Below, piece after piece: positions 45,151 through 53,449 of a stretch of 64,000 nucleotides of DNA; within the stretch, counting starts at the first letter, position 1, and every line of letters starts with the position of its first letter. This DNA comes from Halovenus rubra. GTDB taxonomy: Archaea > Halobacteriota > Halobacteria > Halobacteriales > Haloarculaceae. The notes beneath the pieces were generated by a model. That model was not told the DNA's origin. It searched no databases and saw only the letters and a list, made by a program, of their open reading frames with translations. The translations under genes and the position numbers were made by a program. The DNA lies in contig NZ_JAODIY010000004.1 of the NCBI RefSeq assembly GCF_026586665.1, forward strand, positions 180,120-244,119. The letters are read 5' to 3'.

Positions 45151-45671
45151 TATTCCTCACCTACGTCGTCCTCTGCGGCTTCCTCCTTGATGGCTTCGAC
45201 GTTGACACCGATGGTGCCCTCAGTACGACCCGTCGACTTGGTACGCTGACCGCGTACTTTCTGGCCGCGCTTGTGTCGAACCCCTCTGTAGGAGTCGATC
45301 ATTTTCATTCGGTTGATGTCTTGTCGTCGTGTCAGACCGAGTTCACTGCCGATTTCGTGGGTGGTCTCGCCGCCAAAGAAGTCGTTCCGGTGGTTTGTGA
45401 GCCACTCGGGTACTTCTTCTTCGAACCCTTCCACAGTATCGACAATGTCGTCGATAGTGTCATCTTCGAGTGCGCCGAACGTAGCGGTACGGTCGACACC
45501 TACTTGATCAGCAATCACTCGTGCTGCACGATGTCCGATACCCTTGAGATCTGTCAGGGACCGCTCTATCGACTTGGTCCCGTCGAGGTCGGCTTGGCCG
45601 ATGCGAACGAAGTAGCGAATGTCATCGTCTTCGCCATCCTCGCCCGCGTTGTCTGGTTGTTCTTCACTCAT
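45150..45671 (-). CDS. rps13: ribosomal protein uS13
   Basis: Small-subunit protein S13, 173 residues, starting [20 protein letters not shown], with an acidic leader and then [38 protein letters not shown] and the basic [17 protein letters not shown]. The ATG at 45671 is used; the longer frame runs into tRNA-Ser. It follows the tRNA 3' end by 20 bases, without a clear Shine-Dalgarno sequence. Confidence 0.97.
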   Translation of the reverse strand: MSEEQPDNAGEDGEDDDIRYFVRIGQADLDGTKSIERSLTDLKGIGHRAARVIADQVGVDRTATFGALEDDTIDDIVDTVEGFEEEVPEWLTNHRNDFFGGETTHEIGSELGLTRRQDINRMKMIDSYRGVRHKRGQKVRGQRTKSTGRTEGTIGVNVEAIKEEAAEDDVGEE

Positions 45672-45691
45672 GTGTGAGTCGTTGTGATGCA

Positions 45692-45774
45692 CGTCGTGGC
45701 GGGGATTCGAACCCCGGAGGCATGACGCCACATGGTTAGCAACCATGCGCCTTGGGCCACTTGGCTACCACGAC
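45692..45774 (-). tRNA. tRNA-Ser (anticodon GCU)
   Basis: 83-base type II tRNA on the minus strand. Acceptor GTCGTGG/CCACGAC with discriminator G; anticodon stem CATGG/CCATG around TTGCTAA, anticodon GCT; long variable arm; T arm CGGGG-TTCGAAT-CCCCG. CCA is not encoded. It is the first element of the rps13 transcript. Confidence 0.96.
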
Positions 45775-45871
45775 ACGCGAAACTCGCGCTTAGCTGCCTT
45801 GTACTTGCGCCCATCGACTGGACTCGGGGTCCAACACCCCTACACGATTCTACTACACTCTCTTCCCCGGG

Positions 45872-45882
45872 AGTATATAAAC
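45872..45882 (-). promoter_or_regulatory. TATA box for the tRNA-Ser/rps13 operon
   Basis: Minus-strand GTTTATATACT, a strong archaeal TATA match, about 100 bases before tRNA-Ser. Initiation about 25 bases downstream would give a roughly 75-base leader ahead of the tRNA. Confidence 0.6.
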
Positions 45883-46002
45883 ACAACGAAACGGCTGTCT
45901 CTTTTCATCGAATTCTCTCTGATTGGGTGGACAATCCCACGGACCTCTCGCAACTGCTGTAAGACGGCAGTCATCCACACGAAAAGCCAACTCACCCGAC
46001 TG

Positions 46003-46010
46003 CTTTTAAG
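46003..46010 (+). promoter_or_regulatory. TATA box for the receiver-PAS-GAF kinase gene
   Basis: CTTTTAAG about 29 bases before the GTG at 46035; supports the GTG as a leaderless start. Confidence 0.5.
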
Positions 46011-46034
46011 TGATTAGCAGCAAATAGTAACGTA

Positions 46035-47924
46035 GTGACACGGACGATTCAGCTGCTACATGTCGACGATGACCCCGATTTCACCGAGCTGACAGCTGAG
46101 TTTATCCGACGCAAGTACGACGCGTTCAATATAATTCAGGCTATCGACGCCGAAGAGGGGCTGTCGAAGCTACAAAATGAGACAATCGATTGTATTGTCA
46201 GCGACTACAAGTTACCCGGGATGGACGGTGTCGCGTTTCTCAAGAAGGTGATGCAACGAAGCCCAGACATTCCATTTATCCTGTTCACTGGCAAAGGAAG
46301 CGAAGCCATAGCAAGTGAAGCAATTTCCGCAGGAGCGACCGACTATTTCCGGAAAGAACGGATAGAGAGCCAGTATGAACTGCTTGCAAACCGAGTCCTG
46401 AATGCAGTCAGTGCGACCGACGCCCGCAAACGGGTCAAAAGTCGAACACAGGAGTACCGTATGCTGGTTGAAGAGGCTCCTGTGCCGATGCTTGTCGTCG
46501 ACACAAACCATACGATACGGTATGTAAACGCCCACGCCGCCGAGGTGGCCGGAGCAGACACCGAGAGTGAACTGCTTGATCTGGACATCGGCATGTTTCT
46601 CCCCGCAAACGACGACTCAGCCCGTTCACAGCTCGATACGGTCCTACAAGAGCGTACGCCGGTTGAGTTCACAGCCTACGAGTTCATGGACCTGCAAGGA
46701 AACACGCGCCATGGACGCGGGACAGTTGTCCCCGTTACGTTTGACGAAGAGCGCGCTGCGCAGCTCGTCATCTCGGATTTGACCGAAGAGAAACGTCAAG
46801 AACAGCGCGCCAAGCAGCGTCACAACCAGATTACACAACTTCACCAAGTCGGGTTTGATATCGCCGGTTCCAAGAGCAAACAACAGGTGTACAAACTAGT
46901 CGTCGACGCTGCCGAACGAATTCTTGACCTTGATCTTTGCATTGTTGACAGCGTTATCGATGATTCGCTCGTGGTTGAAGCTACATCGACGGAGCTGACC
47001 GAGTATGAGGCGTCACCGCTGGGTGAAGCCGGAATCGCCGGAACCGCCTTCAAGTCCGGTGACTCGTATCTCGTCAACGACAGCCACGAACACCCAGAGA
47101 CACGGCCAGTTGGCGATTATCGTTCGGTGATAACAGTCCCAATGGGCGATATCGGTGTCTTCCAAGCAACCGCTCGTGAGGTTGGTGTATTCGACGAACG
47201 TGACCTCGAACTCGTCGAGTTACTCGTTGGGCACGCAACACAGACACTCGTCAGAATCGAACAGCAAGAACGACTCCGCGAGCAACGCGACCAGCTTCGT
47301 CTCGAAAACAAACGTCTCGACCAGTTTGCGAGCATCGTCAGCCACGACATTCGGAACCCACTGAATGTGGCACAGCTCCGGCTTGAGCTTGCGATGGACG
47401 AGTATGACAGCGACCATCTTGATGCTGTCGCACGCTCTGTCGACCGGATGGAGACATTGACTGACGAATTGCTCGCACTCGCACGCATGGGCGATGCGGT
47501 AACTGAACAGACTGCCATTGACCTTGGCAGTGTGACAAACGACTGCTGGCTCAATGTCGATACTGGTGGAGCAACAGTTACTGTCTCGGATGGACCACCG
47601 ATTTTGGCTGCTGAGACACGGCTTCAACAACTTCTGGAGAATCTATTGCGTAATGCTGTCGAACACGGTGGCGAAGACGTGACAGTACGTGTCGGATTTC
47701 TCGAAGACGCCGAAGGGTTTTACGTCGAGGATAATGGCAAAGGAATGACCGCTTCCGTGAGAGAACAGGCACTCGAATCCGGATTTTCGACACAGGATGG
47801 TGGTACTGGATTCGGACTCGCAATCGTTGTCCGTGCAGCCGAAGCACACGGTTGGGAGGTTACGCTCGACGAGAGCACGTCCGGCGGCGCTCGGTTCGAG
47901 TTCACCGGTGTCGAGTTCGCTTAG
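46035..47924 (+). CDS. receiver-PAS-GAF sensor histidine kinase
   Basis: Two-component kinase of 629 residues with an N-terminal receiver. The receiver (about 3-125) has the acidic pocket HVDDDPD, phospho-acceptor Asp57 in VSDYKLPGMDG, and Thr in FTGKGSE. A PAS domain (about 135-250, ending VISDLTEEKRQE), a GAF domain (about 270-405) and a HisKA with His437 in IVSHDIRNPLN follow. The HATPase_c domain has NLLRNAVEHGG, VEDNGKGM and GTGFGLAIVVRAAEAHGWEV. It is soluble. GAF, HisKA and ATPase parts resemble those of the kinase at 15246. The signal and its regulator are unknown. Confidence 0.93.
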   Translation: MTRTIQLLHVDDDPDFTELTAEFIRRKYDAFNIIQAIDAEEGLSKLQNETIDCIVSDYKLPGMDGVAFLKKVMQRSPDIPFILFTGKGSEAIASEAISAGATDYFRKERIESQYELLANRVLNAVSATDARKRVKSRTQEYRMLVEEAPVPMLVVDTNHTIRYVNAHAAEVAGADTESELLDLDIGMFLPANDDSARSQLDTVLQERTPVEFTAYEFMDLQGNTRHGRGTVVPVTFDEERAAQLVISDLTEEKRQEQRAKQRHNQITQLHQVGFDIAGSKSKQQVYKLVVDAAERILDLDLCIVDSVIDDSLVVEATSTELTEYEASPLGEAGIAGTAFKSGDSYLVNDSHEHPETRPVGDYRSVITVPMGDIGVFQATAREVGVFDERDLELVELLVGHATQTLVRIEQQERLREQRDQLRLENKRLDQFASIVSHDIRNPLNVAQLRLELAMDEYDSDHLDAVARSVDRMETLTDELLALARMGDAVTEQTAIDLGSVTNDCWLNVDTGGATVTVSDGPPILAAETRLQQLLENLLRNAVEHGGEDVTVRVGFLEDAEGFYVEDNGKGMTASVREQALESGFSTQDGGTGFGLAIVVRAAEAHGWEVTLDESTSGGARFEFTGVEFA

Positions 47925-47968
47925 ACCGCATAGAAATCCTTTTCGCTGGACCACCCCGAATGCCAGCT

Positions 47969-49015
47969 ATGACAGACGAGGACAAAATACGAGGGGCGCT
48001 TCAGTCGGTTGAGGACCCACTGCTGGGAGACGACATCGAATCCCTTGGACTGGTGACCGAGATCGATATTGACGACGAGGCTGAGACAATTGACGTGACA
48101 TTGGGTCTTGGCGCACCGTACTCCCCATCAGAGACGAGTATTGCTGGTCGCGTTCGGGATGTTTTAGATGAGTACGGCTACGACGTTGAACTGACTGCGT
48201 CAGTCGACCGGGGTGTTGACCCTGAGGAAACAGTGTTACCCAACGTCAAGAATATCATTGCCGTCGCCTCCGGGAAAGGCGGTGTCGGAAAAAGTACGGT
48301 CGCCGCGAATCTTGCGGTCGGGTTGGGAGACCTTGGTGCTCGTGTGGGGCTTTTCGATGCCGACGTGTACGGTCCGAACGTCCCGCAGATGATGGGCTCT
48401 GACGACCAGCCACAAGCCACCGAGGAAGAAGAGATTGTCCCGCCAGTTGTCCATGACGTTGAGATTATGAGCATGGAGTACCTGCTCGACGAGAGTGCGC
48501 CGGCCATCTGGCGAGGACCGATGGTTCATAAAGTCCTCACACAGCTCTGGGAAGATGTCCAGTGGGGACGAGGCGGTAACCTGGATTACATGGTTGTTGA
48601 CCTTCCACCGGGAACAGGTGACACACAGTTGACGATGCTTCAGAGCATCCCTGTCTCCGGCGCGGTCATCGTTACGACGCCACAGTCGGTCGCACTTGAC
48701 GACGCAGAGCGTGGGATGGAGATGTTTGCTGAACACGAGACACCCGTTCTTGGCATCGCGGAGAATATGGCGACGTTCGCCTGTCCAGACTGTGGCGGTC
48801 GGCACGATATCTTTGGCTCGGGTGGCGGGGAAGAATTTGCTGAGGAGACAGATATGCCCTTCTTGGGGTCGATTCCCCTCGACCCTGCGGTACGGACAGC
48901 CGACCAACCAATCGTCCTCGAAGACGACGAGACAGCGGATGCTGTGCAGGCGTTTGTCGAGAAGGCAGTTGATATGCAAGGCGTCGTCCACCGACGCCGA
49001 GAAAGCTCGAGCTAG
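47969..49015 (+). CDS. Mrp/NBP35-type Fe-S cluster carrier ATPase
   Basis: P-loop ATPase of the Mrp/ApbC family, 348 residues, that loads Fe-S clusters on apo-proteins. The N-terminal DUF59/MIP18-like part (about 1-85, ALQSVEDPLLGDDIESLGLV) precedes the deviant Walker A ASGKGGVGKSTVAANLAVGL (about 100-120). DADVYGPNVPQMMG and VVDLPPGTGDTQLTML follow, and the cluster-binding CxxC is in FACPDCGG near residue 271. ATG 47960 is an alternative start. Its TAG stop shares CTAG with the stop of the convergent CDF gene. Confidence 0.94.
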   Translation: MTDEDKIRGALQSVEDPLLGDDIESLGLVTEIDIDDEAETIDVTLGLGAPYSPSETSIAGRVRDVLDEYGYDVELTASVDRGVDPEETVLPNVKNIIAVASGKGGVGKSTVAANLAVGLGDLGARVGLFDADVYGPNVPQMMGSDDQPQATEEEEIVPPVVHDVEIMSMEYLLDESAPAIWRGPMVHKVLTQLWEDVQWGRGGNLDYMVVDLPPGTGDTQLTMLQSIPVSGAVIVTTPQSVALDDAERGMEMFAEHETPVLGIAENMATFACPDCGGRHDIFGSGGGEEFAEETDMPFLGSIPLDPAVRTADQPIVLEDDETADAVQAFVEKAVDMQGVVHRRRESSS

Positions 49016-49977
49016 TTCTGTGGCTCGATATAAACAATCTTTACGCGTTTGTCAACCGCTTGGAGCTCTGTTTCTATCTGTCTGATATCTTCGTCCAGAG
49101 CTGCCGTGTCAAGTGATCCGTCGAACTCCACGTCAGCAGTTACGAGAACCTCACCGCTCCCGATGAACATGCTACGGAAATCTTCGATGCCAGTAACAGT
49201 ACTGTGACCACTGATAGCGTCTTTGAGCGAATCTTCGGCTGCTTCTGGAAGACTTTCACCAAGAATGAGTCGTTTGTTCTCGATAGCGAGAAAGACGGCA
49301 AATATCATTAGCAAAATGCCGATGACAACTGCACCAAGCGAATCGTACACCGGATTTTCGGTGAGACGAGTGGCAATGATGCCGCCAAGAGCAACGAGCA
49401 GTCCGACGAGTGCGACAGTGTCTTCGGTAAACGCGGTCAAGGTGGTAAGATCGCTGGTCCGACTGAAGGTCTCACGATAACCTGACCAACCGTGGGTTTC
49501 CATCTGTTCTTTTAGTTCTGCTCGCGCTTTCAGGAAGGCGTAGGTTTCGAACGCGACTGCACCTAGAAGAATAGCAACGACCACCCAGAACGGTTCTATG
49601 GGAAGCTGGATATCAATCGTGAACCCAAGGAACTCGGCCTCACCGGCTTCCATCTCATGGCCGCCCGCCTGTAGCTCAGCGATGCCATGTTTTAGGCTCT
49701 CCCAGCCAGCAACACCGAACAACAGTACCGAGACGAGAAACGCAAAGAAAAATTGCGCCTTTCCGTAGCCAAAGGGATGGACGCGTGATGCACCCCGTTG
49801 GCTGTGTTTGATGCCGATTAATAACAACACCTGGTTGCCAGTGTCTGAAATAGAGTGATACGTCTCGGCTAGCATCGAGGGGCTGCCGGTCAGCAGAAAG
49901 CCAATGAATTTGAGAATGGCGATACCACCGTTCGCTATCATCGCTGCGATGACGACACCCGTACTTCCGCCTGCCAT
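49012..49977 (-). CDS. cation diffusion facilitator (CDF) metal transporter
   Basis: CDF-family transporter of 321 residues exporting divalent metal (Zn, Fe, Mn or similar) in exchange for protons. Six hydrophobic segments; the helix-2 motif AETYHSISDTGNQVLLL holds the HxxxD metal site, and a second site is in FTEDTVALVGLLVALGG. The cytoplasmic C-terminal domain ends VEFDGSLDTAALDEDI. The loop after helix 2 reads RVHPFGYGKAQFFF, typical of the family. The ATG at 49977 is preferred over the upstream frame start at 50007. Metal specificity is not readable. Confidence 0.92.
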   Translation of the reverse strand: MAGGSTGVVIAAMIANGGIAILKFIGFLLTGSPSMLAETYHSISDTGNQVLLLIGIKHSQRGASRVHPFGYGKAQFFFAFLVSVLLFGVAGWESLKHGIAELQAGGHEMEAGEAEFLGFTIDIQLPIEPFWVVVAILLGAVAFETYAFLKARAELKEQMETHGWSGYRETFSRTSDLTTLTAFTEDTVALVGLLVALGGIIATRLTENPVYDSLGAVVIGILLMIFAVFLAIENKRLILGESLPEAAEDSLKDAISGHSTVTGIEDFRSMFIGSGEVLVTADVEFDGSLDTAALDEDIRQIETELQAVDKRVKIVYIEPQN

Positions 49978-50171
49978 ACCACATTTCCAGAGGGCGGTCA
50001 CTAACACCTTTCGACACGAACAACGCTCGCAATGTTGTCAGAAAATAAACTATATATGGCAGACGGCTCAGAGTTGGCAGTTCACAATAGAACGAAATGG
50101 TTTTCGTTCGTCCACACACACCATTTTTTAACGAGCTGTTCCCATGCGATTTACACACGCAGTCAATCGGC

Positions 50172-50178
50172 GGAGGTG
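50172..50178 (+). promoter_or_regulatory. Shine-Dalgarno sequence fixing the mnhE start
   Basis: GGAGGTG lies 15 bases before the GTG at 50187 and selects this GTG over the earlier ATG at 50097. Confidence 0.7.
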
Positions 50179-50186
50179 GAAGGCCG

Positions 50187-51311
50187 GTGCCGGATAACCG
50201 TCTGCTGGTTCCAGTTGCGGAGTCGTCGACACTTCGGCAAACTGTGGAGTACGCGGTCAGGACCGCACTCGAAGGCACTGGTTCCGGATACCTGGAGTTT
50301 GTCTACGTCCACTCGCCTGAAGTCTCAGACGAGCGACTCGGTGACCAAGCCGAGGCGAATATCGAGACAGTCACGGCCCTGTTGGACCGAATTACGGTCT
50401 GGGCTGAAGAAGACGCGGGCGACAACAGTAAAGAGCTGACAGTCGAGTCGACACATGTCGGAAGAGACAGATACCTGTTCAGCCCCGGCGATGTCGGCAC
50501 TGCGCTGGCCGCGGTGGCCAATCGTAATGATATCGAGCGGATGGTGCTCGATCCGGAGTACAACCCCGGTGTCGGCTCGCCACTGCTCCGCCCGCTTGAG
50601 GTCGAGCTTACTCGACTTACCGACGTCCCTGTTGAGGAGGCACCCGTCCAGCGACAGGTCCGTCGTCCGCCGTTGCTCTTGCGGTCATCCTCGATTCAGG
50701 CCGGAGCGCTGTTTTTTGTCTCGTTTATGTTCTATCAAGTGCTTGCCGGAACATTTGGGCTGTTTGACCTCGTTACAGGGGCCATCTCTGGGACAATTGT
50801 TGCAGTCAGTCTCTCCCGTATCACGTTCAACCACGACCCATCAGTCAGCTGGATTGGACGCCTCGCTCGGTTTGTTGTTTTTGTTCCCTACCTGTTCTGG
50901 GAAATCCTCAAGGCCAACGTACTGGTCGCGAAAGTGATACTCCAGCCGGGCCTTCCGATTGAGCCACGGCTCACGCGCGTCGATACGGCTGTCTGGGGAA
51001 GTCTTCCGGTCACAACACTTGCCAACAGCATTACGCTCACACCGGGGACACTCACTGTCCGGGTTGAGGGCCGCTCACTGATGGTGCACACCCTTGTTCC
51101 TGGCGCACGAGAAGACCTGTTCGACGGCGGACTCGAACGAGCTGTTCGGTTCGTGTTTTATGGTCGAAATGCGATGAGCATGCCGACGCCTCGTGAACGA
51201 GACGATACGACAATCTTGCAGCCACGAGACGAATCAAAATCGCTTGAGTCGGATGGTGGACCGCACTCCAGTGGCAAGACTGCTGGTGAGTCGGGAGGTG
51301 ATGAGCAATGA
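50187..51311 (+). CDS. mnhE: Usp-like/MnhE fusion, Na+/H+ antiporter subunit E
   Basis: A 374-residue two-part protein. Residues 1 to about 165 form a soluble Usp-like domain (DNRLLVPVAESSTLRQTVEY, YLEFVYVHSPEV, ERMVLDPEYNPGVGSPLLRP). Residues about 180-340 are the MnhE/PhaE membrane subunit: ALFFVSFMFYQVLAGTFGLF, FVPYLFWEILKANVLVAKVI, SITLTPGTLTVRVEG. The tail is acidic and disordered. The GTG at 50187 has a GGAGGTG Shine-Dalgarno sequence. It leads the nine-gene Mrp-type antiporter operon and overlaps mnhF by 4 bases. Confidence 0.9.
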   Translation: MPDNRLLVPVAESSTLRQTVEYAVRTALEGTGSGYLEFVYVHSPEVSDERLGDQAEANIETVTALLDRITVWAEEDAGDNSKELTVESTHVGRDRYLFSPGDVGTALAAVANRNDIERMVLDPEYNPGVGSPLLRPLEVELTRLTDVPVEEAPVQRQVRRPPLLLRSSSIQAGALFFVSFMFYQVLAGTFGLFDLVTGAISGTIVAVSLSRITFNHDPSVSWIGRLARFVVFVPYLFWEILKANVLVAKVILQPGLPIEPRLTRVDTAVWGSLPVTTLANSITLTPGTLTVRVEGRSLMVHTLVPGAREDLFDGGLERAVRFVFYGRNAMSMPTPRERDDTTILQPRDESKSLESDGGPHSSGKTAGESGGDEQ

Positions 51312-51607
51312 TGCCGATTCTTTTCCTCAGCGGTGACGCTATGACAGACGTGTTCCTGCTGGCTGCGGCGGTGTTTATGTTACTCGCAACAGCGATGCTC
51401 TATCGGGTAATCAAGGGACCGTCTACACAGGACCGCGTGCTCGCGGTGAACGTCCTCGGGACGAACACTGTGGTCGTTTTGGCGTTGCTCGGTGCTGGAC
51501 TCGACGTGCCTTCGTTACTCGACATCGCGCTTGTGTATGCGTTATTGAACTTCTTGATGTCGGTTGCAATTTCGAAGTTTACCGTTGAACAGGGTGGTGT
51601 CCTATGA
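51308..51607 (+). CDS. mnhF: Na+/H+ antiporter subunit MnhF
   Basis: A 99-residue subunit with three membrane helices. The MrpF signature RVIKGPSTQDRVLAVNVLGT lies after helix 1, then VVVLALLGAGLDVPSLLDIA. It overlaps mnhE (ATGA) and mnhG by 4 bases each. GGAGGTG lies exactly 14 bases before its ATG, inside the mnhE tail. It has no known catalytic role alone, but Mrp complexes need it. Confidence 0.93.
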   Translation: MMPILFLSGDAMTDVFLLAAAVFMLLATAMLYRVIKGPSTQDRVLAVNVLGTNTVVVLALLGAGLDVPSLLDIALVYALLNFLMSVAISKFTVEQGGVL

Positions 51608-51978
51608 TTGAAGCTGCCCGTGATGGTGCCATTGTCGCCTTCGTGTTACTTGGCCTGTTCTTTACGTTCGTCTCGACGGCTGGTGTGCTTCGACTCCCAG
51701 ATATTTATTCCAGAGCACACACTGCCTCACAGGCCGACACCCTCGGTGCCGGGTTTACCCTCGCTGCCGTCGCACTTGCAATTGGCTTCGAAACTGGTTC
51801 GTACAAGACGGTCCTGTTGTTGTTCTTTATTTTCATCACCAACCCGACCGCAGCACACGCGATTTCTCGGGCTGCAGAGGAACAGGGCATCGAACCGTGG
51901 ACAACTGATGACGACCAGACTGACGAGGAACTCTACCGTGATTCAAAACTCGAAACTGACGGAGGTGACAACGAATGA
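51604..51978 (+). CDS. mnhG: Na+/H+ antiporter subunit MnhG
   Basis: A 124-residue subunit with three membrane helices: FVLLGLFFTFVSTAGVLRLP, then PDIYSRAHTASQADTLGAGF (the MnhG signature), and FFIFITNPTAAHAISRAA. A soluble acidic tail of about 35 residues follows. Overlaps the neighbours by 4 bases on both sides. Confidence 0.94.
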   Translation: MIEAARDGAIVAFVLLGLFFTFVSTAGVLRLPDIYSRAHTASQADTLGAGFTLAAVALAIGFETGSYKTVLLLFFIFITNPTAAHAISRAAEEQGIEPWTTDDDQTDEELYRDSKLETDGGDNE

Positions 51979-52520
51979 TATCAGCCTTCGAGGCAGCACT
52001 GTTCGTGTTCGTTTTGACGACTGCGCTGGCGACCGCACTCCTGCGAGATATACTCGCAGTTATCATCGTATTTGCGGCGTACAGCCTGGGGATGGCATTG
52101 TTCTATGCCTTCCTGCTTGCTCCCGACGTGGCGATGACAGAGGCGGCTATCGGTGCCGGCGTGACGACACTCCTGTTGTTGCTGGCGCTGGTCAAAACGA
52201 GTCGCCCGGATCTGGACTACTGGCTGGAGCGACCGAACATCTCGGCACTCGTCGTTTTCGGCGCGTTGCTGGTCGTTATCATCTCGACACTGGGCGAGTT
52301 CCCTGCGGTCGGGACTGCAGACGCTCCGATCTGGGAGAACCCTGCCGTGACACAGTACTACATCGAAAACGCCTACAGCGATACTCACGTGACCAATGCG
52401 GTCACGTCAGTGCTAGCTGGCTACCGTGGGTTCGACACCTTCGGCGAGGCAGTTGTTGTCTTTGCTGCTGGTATCGCAACACTGCTTGTCCTTCACAGGG
52501 AGGTGTTTACCCGTGAGTAG
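51975..52520 (+). CDS. DUF4040 subunit (MnhA C-terminal/MnhB N-terminal part)
   Basis: A 181-residue membrane subunit. Its first half matches the DUF4040 segment at the end of MrpA: RDILAVIIVFAAYSLGMALF, LLAPDVAMTEAAIGAGVTTL. Later, GYRGFDTFGEAVVVFAAGIA is the segment that normally joins MrpA to MrpB. So the large MrpA of bacteria is split here, with this gene supplying the C-terminal portion. GGAGGTG lies 14 bases before the ATG. It overlaps mnhG by 4 and mnhB by 8 bases. Confidence 0.9.
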   Translation: MISAFEAALFVFVLTTALATALLRDILAVIIVFAAYSLGMALFYAFLLAPDVAMTEAAIGAGVTTLLLLLALVKTSRPDLDYWLERPNISALVVFGALLVVIISTLGEFPAVGTADAPIWENPAVTQYYIENAYSDTHVTNAVTSVLAGYRGFDTFGEAVVVFAAGIATLLVLHREVFTRE

Positions 52521-53022
52521 CGCCGACTCCTCCAGTGGTGATTCACTCGGGGATGCCACATCAACCTATATCGAGAGCCAGGTCATTATGGTCACCGTCC
52601 GGGTTATTGCGCCGTTCTCGCTCACTTACGGACTGTTCTTGATGTTCCATGGCTCCGGGTCGCCCGGTGGAAGTTTCCAAGGCGGTGCAATTATCGGTGC
52701 AACAGTGCTGATGATTGCGTTCGCGTTCGGTATCGAACCGACCCGTGACTGGATTCAGAACCGAACGCTGGTTGCACTCGCAACAGGTGGTGTCACTACT
52801 TTTGCGATGATTGGGCTCATCCCACTCGCCCTCGGTGGCAACTTCCTCGAATACGAGATGTACAAAGAAGAGTTTGGTATCAAGGCCAAGTGGGGACTGG
52901 AGGCTATCGAAATCGGCGGCGTCGCACCGATAGTTGCCAGTGTCGTTGTGGGGTTGTTCTTCCTCCTTGCTGCCGGAACAATGCAGGACTCCGTTTCCGA
53001 GGAGGTGTCTGGCGATGAGTAG
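52513..53022 (+). CDS. mnhB: Na+/H+ antiporter subunit MnhB
   Basis: A 169-residue membrane subunit with four helices. Signature: APFSLTYGLFLMFHGSGSPG, then GGSFQGGAIIGATVLMIAFA, characteristic of MnhB. The GTG at 52513 overlaps the previous gene by 8 bases and has GGAGGTG 14 bases upstream, which fixes this start. The C-terminus also encodes GGAGGTG for mnhC. Confidence 0.94.
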   Translation: MSSADSSSGDSLGDATSTYIESQVIMVTVRVIAPFSLTYGLFLMFHGSGSPGGSFQGGAIIGATVLMIAFAFGIEPTRDWIQNRTLVALATGGVTTFAMIGLIPLALGGNFLEYEMYKEEFGIKAKWGLEAIEIGGVAPIVASVVVGLFFLLAAGTMQDSVSEEVSGDE

Positions 53023-53449
53023 CGGTTTCGTCGCCGCTGTGGCGGGTTTCTCCACTACGCCGCTCGTGACGGAGCTGTTGACGACTCGCTACACGTACGT
53101 GCTGTTTGCAATCCTGCTGGTGGTCGGGCTGTACATGGTTGTTGCCAGCTCGAATCTCGTGAAGAAGATTATCGGACTAAATCTGTTCCAGTCCGCAATC
53201 TTCCTGTTTTTCGTCTCGACAGCCTATCTACGCGAGTTCAAGGGGGAATCCGGGCAGGTGCCGATTATCCCCAAGAAAGCGGCTGCTTACGACCCCTATG
53301 CCAGCCCGCTCCCACAGGTTATCGTCTTGACCGCAATTGTTGTCGGTGTGGCACTGACTGCGGTTGCCTTGGCACTCATCGTTCGAATCTACGGAGAGTA
53401 CGGAACACTCGACGAAGAGACGCTTCGGGAGGTGCGGGCCGATGACTGA
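53015..53449 (+). CDS. mnhC: Na+/H+ antiporter subunit MnhC
   Basis: A 144-residue NuoK-like subunit with three helices. Motifs: LFAILLVVGLYMVVASSNLV, KKIIGLNLFQSAIFLFFVST, PLPQVIVLTAIVVGVALTAV. The ATG at 53015 overlaps mnhB by 8 bases and has GGAGGTG 14 bases upstream. The longer frame from 52934 overlaps mnhB and is rejected. Confidence 0.94.
   Translation: MSSGFVAAVAGFSTTPLVTELLTTRYTYVLFAILLVVGLYMVVASSNLVKKIIGLNLFQSAIFLFFVSTAYLREFKGESGQVPIIPKKAAAYDPYASPLPQVIVLTAIVVGVALTAVALALIVRIYGEYGTLDEETLREVRADD

Noticed and set aside
45741-45774. Possible tRNA intron in tRNA-Ser
   Set aside because: The anticodon stem and loop are contiguous with normal spacing; no intron is needed.
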